A stretch of 64,000 nucleotides of DNA from contig NZ_CP030055.1 of assembly GCF_015291645.1 (NCBI RefSeq), positions 6,696,001 to 6,760,000 of the forward strand, in the 5' to 3' direction. The notes below the pieces were generated by a model. That model was not told the origin of the DNA. It was given only the letters and a program-made list of their open reading frames with translations, and did not search any database. The position numbers were made by a program, and so were the translations under genes. Shown here piece by piece: positions 1 to 8,074 of the stretch (positions are counted from its first letter, which is position 1; every line of letters starts with the position of its first letter). This DNA comes from Bradyrhizobium sp. CCBAU 53340. Lineage in GTDB: Bacteria > Pseudomonadota > Alphaproteobacteria > Rhizobiales > Xanthobacteraceae.

Positions 1-259
1 AGTATGCAGATTGCTGCACGCCATCACGGGGTGCGCGCGGAAGGGGCGCAGTCCCGGGTTGCATCTCGGCCGAGACCAAGCTATTGGATGCGCGCATTTT
101 CATTTTGGAGGCGACCATGTCGACGACTGCACGCTTCCCGGGGTTGCCGCGCGATATTTGACGCGCCTGCCCGGGACCCATGTCCCGGGTGAACCATAAA
201 TCTCCAAATCGACTCTCATCTGCCGCGGCCATCGGTGCCGCGATTGAGAACCTATTGGC
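1..259. other. Leader region without a clear gene
   Basis: No convincing gene. A 14-codon ORF at 117-161 (+) starts with ATG behind a good GGAGGCGACC ribosome binding site and ends at TGA. It could be a short leader peptide or the relic of a longer gene. Nothing else is assigned. Confidence 0.3.
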
Positions 260-1399
260 ATGACACCCCATCTTCTGCCGGCCCCCCGTCAGGTGGCCGG
301 GCGTTCCGACCTGCTCGAACGCAGGCTTCGGCGATATCATCCGCACGTCCAGGGCGCGGTGCGCGCGCTGGCCATGCGACATCCGCGCCTTGCCGACCTC
401 GCGGCGAGCTTTCCTGCGCTTCTGTTCGCGCTGGCCGTTCCGCGAGGAGGGCTCGATCCCGCATGCGCTGTTGCATCCGTGATCGACGGCGCGGCCCTCG
501 CGCAAACCGCCGCTCTTGCCAATATGCCGATGTGGCTGCGCAAGATGCCGCCGGAAGCCTTTGTGAGCCCGATCCCGCACCTGCCTGATGGCGAGCTCTT
601 TCGCCGACAGATCGCGAACCATCTTCCGCGTTCTCCAAAGCTTGCGCCGGCATGGCTTCAGCTCGTCGCCGATGCCGCCGCGCTTGCGCATGAGCCAGTC
701 GCGGCGTGGATCGCGCGCGAATATGTCCGCGCGCCGCAGCAGGTGCCTGCCGCACGGCTGCGACGCATCTCGCTTTGGGCCTGGTTCTCCGCCGAGCCCG
801 CGACATCAGGGCATGACCTGATCGAACGGCCGTGGACGCCGGACATGCGGATCGATGCCGCGTGTTCGGCCGCGAGTGATTGGCAAACGGCAGTGAGCCT
901 GCATGTGAATCTCGGCCGGCGGCCGATCGCCGACATGTGGCTGCGCGGGGGCCGGATCGCGGGGTACGAGTTCCTGCCGCTGGATTCGATCGCCGCGATC
1001 ATCGAGGAGGCTAAGGTGATGCGGAATTGCCTCCGAACCTACGGCACCCACCTCGCGCATGATCAGACGCGGATGTGGAGCGTGAGGAAGGACGGCGAAC
1101 GCGTCGCGACGCTGCAGATCGCCCGCCGCTATCGCGATCCATTGCCGAACATCGTCCAGCTCAAGGGGCCCGGCAACATCGAGGTCTCGCGCGAATTGTG
1201 GTGGGCGGCGCGTCAATGGCTGCACAGGCACGATCTGTCGCAGATCGTGATCAAGCCGCGGAACTGGGGCACAGCGCCGCTCGATCGCGAAAGCTGGATG
1301 TCGCTGTGGCGGCCCTACTGGCTCGCCAAGCGGCGCATCCCCGACTGGCTGCCCTTGGCTCCGTCGCGCGAGGCGCTGGAAGCGCTGCAAGCCCTGTAA
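260..1399 (+). CDS. PcfJ-like domain protein
   Basis: Predicted 379-residue cytoplasmic protein. The C-terminal third (about residues 245-330) has the PcfJ pattern: a Met-Arg-Asn-Cys-Leu segment, a Trp-Ser-Val-Arg strand, then a conserved Glu-Leu-Trp-Trp helix. PcfJ proteins were named from conjugative plasmid pCF10 and have no agreed biochemical role; they are common as lone genes on mobile DNA. The N-terminal half is unassigned. The ATG at 260 has only a weak ribosome binding site, and an internal start cannot be excluded. It converges on the small peptide gene at 1511-1723. Confidence 0.6.
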   Translation: MTPHLLPAPRQVAGRSDLLERRLRRYHPHVQGAVRALAMRHPRLADLAASFPALLFALAVPRGGLDPACAVASVIDGAALAQTAALANMPMWLRKMPPEAFVSPIPHLPDGELFRRQIANHLPRSPKLAPAWLQLVADAAALAHEPVAAWIAREYVRAPQQVPAARLRRISLWAWFSAEPATSGHDLIERPWTPDMRIDAACSAASDWQTAVSLHVNLGRRPIADMWLRGGRIAGYEFLPLDSIAAIIEEAKVMRNCLRTYGTHLAHDQTRMWSVRKDGERVATLQIARRYRDPLPNIVQLKGPGNIEVSRELWWAARQWLHRHDLSQIVIKPRNWGTAPLDRESWMSLWRPYWLAKRRIPDWLPLAPSREALEALQAL

Positions 1400-1462
1400 G
1401 GCCTCAAAATCGCCGGCAACGGCTGACGTCTACCGGACACCACGAGTGTTCACGCAGCAACA

Positions 1463-1488
1463 ACCTCCGGTCCCGAAGGCCCGGAGGT
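1463..1488. terminator. Hairpin between convergent genes
   Basis: A perfect 8-bp inverted repeat (ACCTCCGG and CCGGAGGT, 10-base loop) lies between the convergent genes ending at 1399 and 1511. It has no clear T-run, so it may be a bidirectional or Rho-assisted terminator. Confidence 0.4.
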
Positions 1489-1510
1489 CGCAGGCCGGAC
1501 AAGCACTCGC

Positions 1511-1723
1511 TCAGTTCTGTCTGTGAATGGTGATGTTGATGTGGCTGCCGCCGAAAGCCGAGGCGAAGGCGTTCTCGGCTGCGGCGAATTCCGAGCCGAC
1601 CCACTTTGCGGCCGCGGAGACTTCGTGCTTGATCCAGCCCCAGATGCCGGCTGCAGCCACGCCGTCGAGTTCGCCGATAGAGAGTTCGCGGGTTTCAAAG
1701 CCGGCGTCGTCAAGATTTTTCAT
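1511..1723 (-). CDS. Small peptide with bacteriocin-like leader
   Basis: Predicted 70-residue peptide. The start at 1723 follows a GGGAGACGAAC ribosome binding site. Residues 1-25 (Met-Lys-Asn-Leu ... Glu-Leu-Ser-Ile-Gly-Glu-Leu-Asp-Gly-Val-Ala-Ala-Ala-Gly) resemble leaders of class II bacteriocins and related peptides that are cut after a small-residue pair by PCAT exporters. The remaining 45 residues have no Cys, two Trp, and an Ala/Ser/Phe-rich amphipathic core. No exporter, protease or immunity gene is adjacent, so secretion is unproven. It could instead be an orphan peptide of unknown role. Confidence 0.5.
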   Translation of the reverse strand: MKNLDDAGFETRELSIGELDGVAAAGIWGWIKHEVSAAAKWVGSEFAAAENAFASAFGGSHINITIHRQN

Positions 1724-1824
1724 GTTCGTCTCCCGTTGGTGCGGGCCGTCCCGCAAGCACTGGTAGGATGCACGCGCTCACCGATGACGGCTGTGACGAT
1801 GATCACCCCGATGACGACGACCAG

Positions 1825-2373
1825 TCAGGCCGGCAATCTGCGCTCCGCGACGATCCGCACGGGCGGAAAGACGACGCAATCGACCACGTCGAAAATCACT
1901 TCGATGGCGCGATCGAACGCCAGCGCGAATGCAATGGCATCATCACGTCGTTCGTCGGCGATCGCAGCGCCGAGGGTACAATGCGGCGTCCACGTGCCGG
2001 GCCGGTAATGAGGACGACAATATTCCGGATCGATTGCCGCGCTGATAGCGCGATGGATGCGAACCAACGCTTCATCGACCACCGGCTCTGCCCAGAGGAC
2101 AAGCGGATAACCTTCGAACCAGCGGATTCGTTTGAACTGGATGCACAGTTGCGTTTCGCCGGCCGTGGCGGCCAGTATGGCGTCCCACGCGGTCTTTTCG
2201 TCGATCGCGGGCCCGTCATAGATCGCAAAAGTAAGATGCGGACGGTAGCCGAGCGCGCGCATCGACGCCTTGGTCTCGAACGCGCCGACCTGATCCCACA
2301 GCCGCTCGATCTGATTTGCCGAACCGTTGTCGGCCCGGACGGTGACGGCCAATGCCACGGGCGCGCCACTCAC
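1825..2373 (-). CDS. 2H phosphoesterase (2'-5' RNA ligase superfamily)
   Basis: Predicted 182-residue protein with the two His motifs of 2H phosphoesterases: His-Leu-Thr-Phe near residue 46 and His-Cys-Thr-Leu near residue 130, close to the HxTx consensus. Relatives act on cyclic or 2'-5' phosphodiesters in RNA or nucleotides; the substrate here is unknown. Its ATG overlaps the stop of the upstream regulator gene by four bases, so the two are probably translationally coupled. It could also be called a DUF1045- or LigT-like protein. Confidence 0.6.
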   Translation of the reverse strand: MSGAPVALAVTVRADNGSANQIERLWDQVGAFETKASMRALGYRPHLTFAIYDGPAIDEKTAWDAILAATAGETQLCIQFKRIRWFEGYPLVLWAEPVVDEALVRIHRAISAAIDPEYCRPHYRPGTWTPHCTLGAAIADERRDDAIAFALAFDRAIEVIFDVVDCVVFPPVRIVAERRLPA

Positions 2374-4367
2374 TGCTCGTCATTTCCAAGGGCTGCTCGG
2401 CTTAGGTCGGAGGCATTTGCGGAGGCCGGGTGAGGATGAATGCCATAGCGGCGCAGCTTGGCATAGACGGTGCTCTTGGCGAGACCGAGCGCTGAGGCGG
2501 CGGCTGCCACATTGCCATCGCGCGATCGGAGCGTGCGCGCGATGAGGTCGCGTTCGGACGACTCGGCCAGCGAGAAGTCCTGTTCGCCTCCGGAGCGCAA
2601 ACCGGTCTGCCGGATGAGATCGGGCAGGTCTGAAACGTCGATCACGTCGCCGCCGCTGATCAGCATGACACTCTCGACCAAGTTGCGCAGTTCGCGCACA
2701 TTGCCCGGCCAATCGTGACTCTGCAGACACGCCAGCGCATCTACGGCAAAACGGCGATCGCCGAGGCCGTAGCGCGCCCTGGCCTGGGCAATAAAGTGAT
2801 CGACCAGCATCGGAATATCATCCGGCCGCTCCCGCAGCGGAGGTACGACGACCGGGACGACCGCGAGGCGGTAGTACAGGTCCTTGCGGAAGCGCCGTTC
2901 GTTGACCTCGGTCTGCAAGTCGCGGTTGGTTGCCGCGATGAGGCGGAAGTCCACCTTGCGCGCCATGGTTTCGCCGATGCGGTTGATCTCACCGTTCTCC
3001 AGCGCGCGCAGCAACATGGGCTGAAGGTCGATCGGCAATTCGCCGATCTCGTCGAGGAAGAGAGTCCCGCCTGACGCGGCCTCGATCTTTCCGGCGGAAC
3101 CGCCGCGACGTGCGCCGGTGAAAGCGCCCTCCACATAGCCGAACAATTCGCTGGCGAGCAGTTCGCGCGAGACGCTTCCGCAATTGACGACGACGAAGGG
3201 ACGCTCGTGCCGAGGCGATGCCGCATGCATGCCTTGGGCAAAGACTTCCTTGCCGACGCCTGTTTCGCCCAGCAGAAGGACAGGCGCCGAAGTTGCCGCC
3301 ACGCGACGGCATGTCTCGACCACCGCATGCATCTTTGCACTGCCGTGGACGACGCTCGCGAATGCGTTCGACCCCCCGCGCGCGATCGGCGGGAGGCTCC
3401 TGTTGGCCGCCGCCGGCTTCGGCGCCACCATGATCGTGCCGAGGTGCTCACCCTCATGGATCACCGGCCGCAGCCATTCTTCCTTGATCCAGGCCGGACG
3501 AGAGACGCCGCGATCATCGCTGGTCCCGAGTTGGGGAAAATCAGGCTGGCTCCGCGGCGCGCCGAGATCGCGCATGATCTGCGCCATCTCGCCATTGGCC
3601 TTGAAGGGACGCCCGACGCTATCGAACAACACCGTGTGGTGCCGATCTGTGGCAGGCAGCATCCAGAAGCACTGATCGAGAAGCCGATAGCGGGCGTCCA
3701 TCTCCATCTGGAGCAACTGCGCCTCGATGCGGGCCGCCGCCGAGATCGCCAGCGCGAGGGCTTGTCGCCCGTAGGAATCGGACAGTCCGGAAATGTCGAT
3801 CGCCCCGATCACCGCGCCGTCGATGGGATCGCGGATCACGGAAGCCGAGCAGGTCCAGCGCTGGATGCCCGAGCAGAAATGTTCGGTGGCATGGACCTGG
3901 ATCGCCTGGCCGGTTTGCAGCGCCGTGCCGATCGCGTTGGTGCCGCAGGTCGCCTCGCTCCAATTGCTGCCGGGCAGCAGGTGGGTCTTCTCCACGGCAT
4001 TGCGCAGCGCCAGACGGGTGTCGCCTTCCAGGCGCAGCACGACGCCATCGACATCGGTCAGCACCATCACCGTACCGGTCTCGCGCATATAGTCGCGCGC
4101 CAGCGCCATGGTGGAAGCGCCGGCGTGGACCAGGCGCGTGCGCTTGTCGAGCAGGCGGTGCAGCCGCTCGTCATTCATTGGCCTCGGCGCCTGGCTCAGG
4201 CGATAGTCCACGGCCGATTTCCGGCTCCGCCGCCAGGAATCGTCGATCGCCGGTCGAACGACCTGCCCGCCGACGCCGGTCCCGGACATGAAGCGTTCCC
4301 AACTCGTCAGGATGTCGCGTTCAATGCCTGGATTTGCAAAGGCTTCCTCTGGCGTCTGCCCCAACAC
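2370..4367 (-). CDS. Sigma-54-dependent activator, AcoR type
   Basis: Enhancer-binding protein of about 665 residues. It has a GAF-type sensor region, then an AAA+ domain with Walker A (Gly-Glu-Thr-Gly-Val-Gly-Lys), the GAFTGA loop that contacts sigma-54 (Gly-Ala-Phe-Thr-Gly-Ala) and a Walker B region, and a Fis-type helix-turn-helix at the C terminus. I chose GTG at 4367 because it follows a strong AGGAGG and gives the usual AcoR length; the frame stays open to 4559. It lies downstream of and co-oriented with the esterase and monooxygenase genes. A -24/-12 promoter precedes the monooxygenase (7553-7568), so this protein is the likely activator of that group. The inducer is unknown. Confidence 0.85.
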   Translation of the reverse strand: MLGQTPEEAFANPGIERDILTSWERFMSGTGVGGQVVRPAIDDSWRRSRKSAVDYRLSQAPRPMNDERLHRLLDKRTRLVHAGASTMALARDYMRETGTVMVLTDVDGVVLRLEGDTRLALRNAVEKTHLLPGSNWSEATCGTNAIGTALQTGQAIQVHATEHFCSGIQRWTCSASVIRDPIDGAVIGAIDISGLSDSYGRQALALAISAAARIEAQLLQMEMDARYRLLDQCFWMLPATDRHHTVLFDSVGRPFKANGEMAQIMRDLGAPRSQPDFPQLGTSDDRGVSRPAWIKEEWLRPVIHEGEHLGTIMVAPKPAAANRSLPPIARGGSNAFASVVHGSAKMHAVVETCRRVAATSAPVLLLGETGVGKEVFAQGMHAASPRHERPFVVVNCGSVSRELLASELFGYVEGAFTGARRGGSAGKIEAASGGTLFLDEIGELPIDLQPMLLRALENGEINRIGETMARKVDFRLIAATNRDLQTEVNERRFRKDLYYRLAVVPVVVPPLRERPDDIPMLVDHFIAQARARYGLGDRRFAVDALACLQSHDWPGNVRELRNLVESVMLISGGDVIDVSDLPDLIRQTGLRSGGEQDFSLAESSERDLIARTLRSRDGNVAAAASALGLAKSTVYAKLRRYGIHPHPASANASDLSRAALGNDEQ

Positions 4368-4580
4368 GCTTCCTCCTTTGACGCGCTGAGTGGCCCACGA
4401 GTCGTCTTGTTCTGGTTGTCGTGGCGAGTCTTCTTGTCTTGGCGGACCCGGGGTTTTGTCGGCTGAGTTTGAGACCATTCCGTGCCAACGCGCAACTGAT
4501 AACGGGCTCGCCGTGCAACTTTGGTGCGCCTCCGGCCGCGAAAGCGGAGGCGCACACATTACCTTAGTCCATTGAGGCGC

Positions 4581-5774
4581 TTACGCCGCCTTGCGCCGGT
4601 GCAGGGTGTCGTAGAAGGCGGTCTCGAAGCGCATATAGCCGGTGAACGAAGCCGGATCGCCGAACGGCAGGATCTGGGTCGCCCAATAGCCGCCGAAGCC
4701 ATTCTGTCGGTCGATCCAATAGAACAGGTTCGCAAGGCCCGCCCAGCCGAGTGCACCTGCGGGTCGGCCCGTCGGAGCTTCCTCGTCATTGACCATGAAC
4801 GTGAATGCCCAGGATTTCGATTGCCCCGGGAAGAACTCGGCGTCGTTGGAGAGCGATTTGATCACGCCCGGCAGCGCCGTCACCTTGAGATCGCCGAGCT
4901 GGTTCTTTTCCGCCATCTTGACGGTCTCCGGCTTGAGCACGCGGCCGTGCGGTCCGTTGCCGTCGTTCAGCCACATCCTGATAAAGCGCATGTAGTCGCC
5001 GACGGTGCTGTAGAGGCCATGCCCGCCCATATGGACCTCGGGACTGGCAGGCAATTCGAAGTCCATCGGGGTCAGCGAGCCATCGGCGTTGCGGGCGTGC
5101 ATGCCAGCGAGCTTGCTGCGCACGGCATCATTGATCTCGAACGTCGTGCTCGCCATTCCGAGCGGCTTGAAGATGCGCTCGGCGAAGACCTCGCCGAGCC
5201 GTTTGCCGGTAATGCCCTCGACGACCTGCCCGACCCAATCAATGTTCGTTCCGTACTCCCACTTCGAGCCGGGATCGAACAGAAGCGGCGTCATGATCGA
5301 GGCCTTGGACGACGTGATAACGCTCGGCTGTCCGTGCTCGGTGGCGAGGCGCAGATAGTTCTCGTTGAAGAAGTCGTAACCGAAGCCGCCGACGTGCAGC
5401 AGCAGCATGCGCGTGGTTACGTCGCGCTTCGGCGCGCGCAGCCTGGGCTGGCCCTTGGCGTCGAAGCCGTCGATCACCTGCAGCTTGCCGATATCGGGCG
5501 CATACTTCCTGGCGGGAGCATCGAGGTCGAGCTTGCCCTCTTCGATGAGCTGCAGGGCGGCGGTGCCGGTCATCGCCTTGGTGGTCGAGAAGATGGCGAA
5601 GCTCGAGTCGGTCGTCATCGCCTCAGGTCTGTCGGTGCGGCGCTTGCCTGCGGCGCCCTCGTAGATGTTGCCATTGCGGTCCGTCACCATCGCGACCACG
5701 CCCGGGACACCCGGCCCGCTCGTGACGGTCTCGTTGAGGATTGCGTCGGCGTCTACAGCGAATTCCTTGCACAT
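4581..5774 (-). CDS. Serine hydrolase / esterase of the class C beta-lactamase fold
   Basis: Predicted 397-residue protein. The nucleophile motif Ser-Thr-Thr-Lys (SxxK) falls near residue 66, followed by a Tyr-Gly-Thr-Asn segment that fits the YxN position. There is no obvious signal peptide, unlike true periplasmic beta-lactamases, which points to a cytoplasmic esterase. ATG 5774 follows GGAGGAC. Directly downstream of a Baeyer-Villiger-type monooxygenase gene, it is well placed to hydrolyse the ester that enzyme would form; this is inference from context. Confidence 0.8.
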   Translation of the reverse strand: MCKEFAVDADAILNETVTSGPGVPGVVAMVTDRNGNIYEGAAGKRRTDRPEAMTTDSSFAIFSTTKAMTGTAALQLIEEGKLDLDAPARKYAPDIGKLQVIDGFDAKGQPRLRAPKRDVTTRMLLLHVGGFGYDFFNENYLRLATEHGQPSVITSSKASIMTPLLFDPGSKWEYGTNIDWVGQVVEGITGKRLGEVFAERIFKPLGMASTTFEINDAVRSKLAGMHARNADGSLTPMDFELPASPEVHMGGHGLYSTVGDYMRFIRMWLNDGNGPHGRVLKPETVKMAEKNQLGDLKVTALPGVIKSLSNDAEFFPGQSKSWAFTFMVNDEEAPTGRPAGALGWAGLANLFYWIDRQNGFGGYWATQILPFGDPASFTGYMRFETAFYDTLHRRKAA

Positions 5775-5853
5775 ATATGTCCTCCGTTGAATTTTGGCAG
5801 ATGCGAAAAGGAGGGCCGCGCTCACGGGGAACGCTCGCGCGACCCTGTGTCAT

Positions 5854-7488
5854 TCACTGCTTGGCAAAGCCCGGATAGGCCGAGGAGGCGACTTCATCGC
5901 ACTTCTGGCGATACGTTCCGACGCCGCCGATATAGGACAGCAGACGCCGCGGCTTGCCCTCGACATTCGAACCCATGTACCAGGACTGCGTCTTGGTCAC
6001 GAGGGTCGTGTTCGCGATCTCGTCGTGATGCGCGACCCAGGCGTCCTCCGTCTCCTTCGTGGGTTCAATGACGCTCAGATGGTTCTTCTTGAGATACGCG
6101 ATGCAATCGCTGATCCACTCGACCTGCTGCTGAAGGCATGTCGTCATGTTGCAGAGCGCTGTCGACGGCGCCAGCGGCGCGCCGGTCGTGAAAAGATTCG
6201 GGTAGCCGTGGACCTGAAGCCCCATCGTGGTGCGGATATCGCGGCTCCACTCGTCCTTCAGCGAACGGCCGTCGCGACCGCGGATGTCGATGCGGGTGAG
6301 TGCGCCCGTGCCGGCGTCGAAGCCGGTCGCCAGGATGATGACGTCGAAATTGTACGACGTGCCATCGGTGAGCTCGATGCCCTGCGGCGTAATCCGCTTG
6401 ATCGGGTTGTTCTTGACGCTGACCAGCTCGACATTCGGCTGGTGATAGGCCTCGAGATAGTTGGTCTCGAGCGGAACGCGATGCGTGCCGAAGCCGTAAT
6501 CGGTCGGAATCAGCGTCTCGCAGAGCTTGGGGTCCTTCAGGCGCGCGCGCATCTTGTTGCGGACGAATTCCGAGATCTCCTCGCTGACCTCCTCCTCGAA
6601 GAACATCTCGACAAATGAAGCGAGCCACAGCCGGAGCGAGCCTTCATCCCAGATCTTCTCCAGCACGGCGTGACGCTGCTCGGGCGTGAGATCCTTCCAG
6701 GCACCATTGGTGAAGTCGTATTCGAAGCCCGTGAAGGAATGAGGCAGAACCTTGCGGAATTCCTCGAGCCGCGCCTTGTAGGCCTCGACCTCTTTCGGCC
6801 CGTATTTCGGGTTCTTCATCGGAATGATGTATTGCGGCGTGCGAACGAACACCTTCAGACTGCCGACCTCGCCGGCGATGGTCTGGATGACCTGAATGCC
6901 TGTGGCACCATTGCCGACCACCGCGACGCGCTTGCCGGCGAGGTCGAGCCTCTCCTTCGGATAGCGCCCGGTGTGAACGAGGGTGCCCTTGAACGTCTCC
7001 TGTCCGGGAAACACTGAGGTCAGCGCTGCGGACAGCATACCGGTGCAGGTGATCAGGAATTGCGCGTCGATGACTTCGCCCTTGTCGGTCGTGATCGTCC
7101 AGCGCTGCGTCGCCTCGTTGAAGACGGCACTCGTGACCGTCGTTGAGAAGCGGATGTCCTTGCGCAGGTCGAGCTTGTCGGCGACGTAGTTGAGCCACTT
7201 TTCGATCTCGGGCTGGCCGGGGAAGCGTTCGCTCCAGCTCCAGCCTTTGTAGAGCTCTTCCGAGAACAGATACTGATAGATGTAGGCCTCGGAGTCGAAG
7301 CGCGCGCCGGGATAGCGATTCCAGTACCAGGTGCCGCCGACGCCGGTTGCGGTGTCGACCGCCTTGACCTTGAGGCCCAGCTCGTCGCGCAGCTTATAGA
7401 GCTGGTAGAGACCGGCCACACCGGTGCCGATCACCACCGCATCGAGGCTCTCCCGCCGATGCGCGCCATTGGTCTTGTTCTCACTCAT
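5854..7488 (-). CDS. FAD-dependent monooxygenase, Baeyer-Villiger type
   Basis: Predicted 544-residue flavoprotein. An N-terminal Rossmann motif (Gly-Thr-Gly-Val-Ala-Gly) binds FAD. A second dinucleotide motif (Val-Gly-Asn-Gly-Ala-Thr-Gly) for NADPH comes near residue 195. Between them lies the family fingerprint FxGxxxHxxxYP (Phe-Lys-Gly-Thr-Leu-Val-His-Thr-Gly-Arg-Tyr-Pro), with Tyr where the consensus has Trp. Such enzymes insert oxygen next to a ketone to make an ester or lactone. First gene of a minus-strand group with an esterase and a sigma-54 activator. ATG 7488 follows GGGAGGA. Confidence 0.88.
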   Translation of the reverse strand: MSENKTNGAHRRESLDAVVIGTGVAGLYQLYKLRDELGLKVKAVDTATGVGGTWYWNRYPGARFDSEAYIYQYLFSEELYKGWSWSERFPGQPEIEKWLNYVADKLDLRKDIRFSTTVTSAVFNEATQRWTITTDKGEVIDAQFLITCTGMLSAALTSVFPGQETFKGTLVHTGRYPKERLDLAGKRVAVVGNGATGIQVIQTIAGEVGSLKVFVRTPQYIIPMKNPKYGPKEVEAYKARLEEFRKVLPHSFTGFEYDFTNGAWKDLTPEQRHAVLEKIWDEGSLRLWLASFVEMFFEEEVSEEISEFVRNKMRARLKDPKLCETLIPTDYGFGTHRVPLETNYLEAYHQPNVELVSVKNNPIKRITPQGIELTDGTSYNFDVIILATGFDAGTGALTRIDIRGRDGRSLKDEWSRDIRTTMGLQVHGYPNLFTTGAPLAPSTALCNMTTCLQQQVEWISDCIAYLKKNHLSVIEPTKETEDAWVAHHDEIANTTLVTKTQSWYMGSNVEGKPRRLLSYIGGVGTYRQKCDEVASSAYPGFAKQ

Positions 7489-7552
7489 GCATTCCTCCCA
7501 ATCTCGTTTGTTGTCCTCCTCCCGCCAAAGGCGTGAGATGAGATTGGGAAAC

Positions 7553-7568
7553 GCAGATAGTGTGCCAA
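7553..7568 (-). promoter_or_regulatory. Sigma-54 (-24/-12) promoter for the monooxygenase gene
   Basis: On the minus strand the sequence TTGGCACACTATCTGC has the invariant GG and GC separated by 10 bases, close to the consensus TGGCAC-N5-TTGC. It lies about 65 bases upstream of the ATG at 7488. The AcoR-type activator encoded in the same group supports it. Confidence 0.75.
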
Positions 7569-7879
7569 CTCCGATGCCTGGCTCTAAGCGATTGCGATGA
7601 TTGAGTTATGGTCTGTCGGCCGCGATGCTGCAGGTTCGAAATTCGAACCGGAGGCGACGGGCGAGGCCGAAATTCGATCGAGCCTCGCCAAACGCCGTCA
7701 CACTGCACGTTCGCCTTGTGGCGCTCATGCAGACGAACCGGCAACCGTCTGCTTCAGCCCGAACGGAAAATCGCGAAGGAGCTTGGCCGAGGACCGTTGC
7801 GCTGCATCGAACAAGCGGCTTTGCCGTCATCGCGGCGTAGCGTCGCAAATTGCGGAGACAACAAGGATTCGGCGGAAAA

Positions 7880-7942
7880 TGGCGCGCCACTCAGAACAAA
7901 GCTGTGAACTCTTATGTGATTAAAGTCGCTTTGTAACATAAA
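7880..7942. repeat. Dispersed intergenic repeat, copy 1
   Basis: A stretch of about 60 bases starting TGGCGCGCCACTCAGAACAA recurs with roughly 80% identity (by-eye alignment) at 21858-21920 inside the island. It sits in the 586-base gap between the divergent monooxygenase and oxidoreductase genes. No coding sequence is seen in the rest of that gap. Confidence 0.6.
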
Positions 7943-8074
7943 TCCACGCTGTCAAAACTCGACTTGCGCAGATAGTCTAGTGGCGGCAGCTATCATATCC
8001 TTGGCGCTCGACACGATAAGCTTGGGGCCACACGCAGCCACAAGCCATACGCATTGCCGCGAGGGAGTTTGTGC

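Noticed and set aside
4521..6071. Long plus-strand frame opposite the esterase and monooxygenase
   Set aside because: A shadow of genuine minus-strand genes caused by high G+C codon bias.
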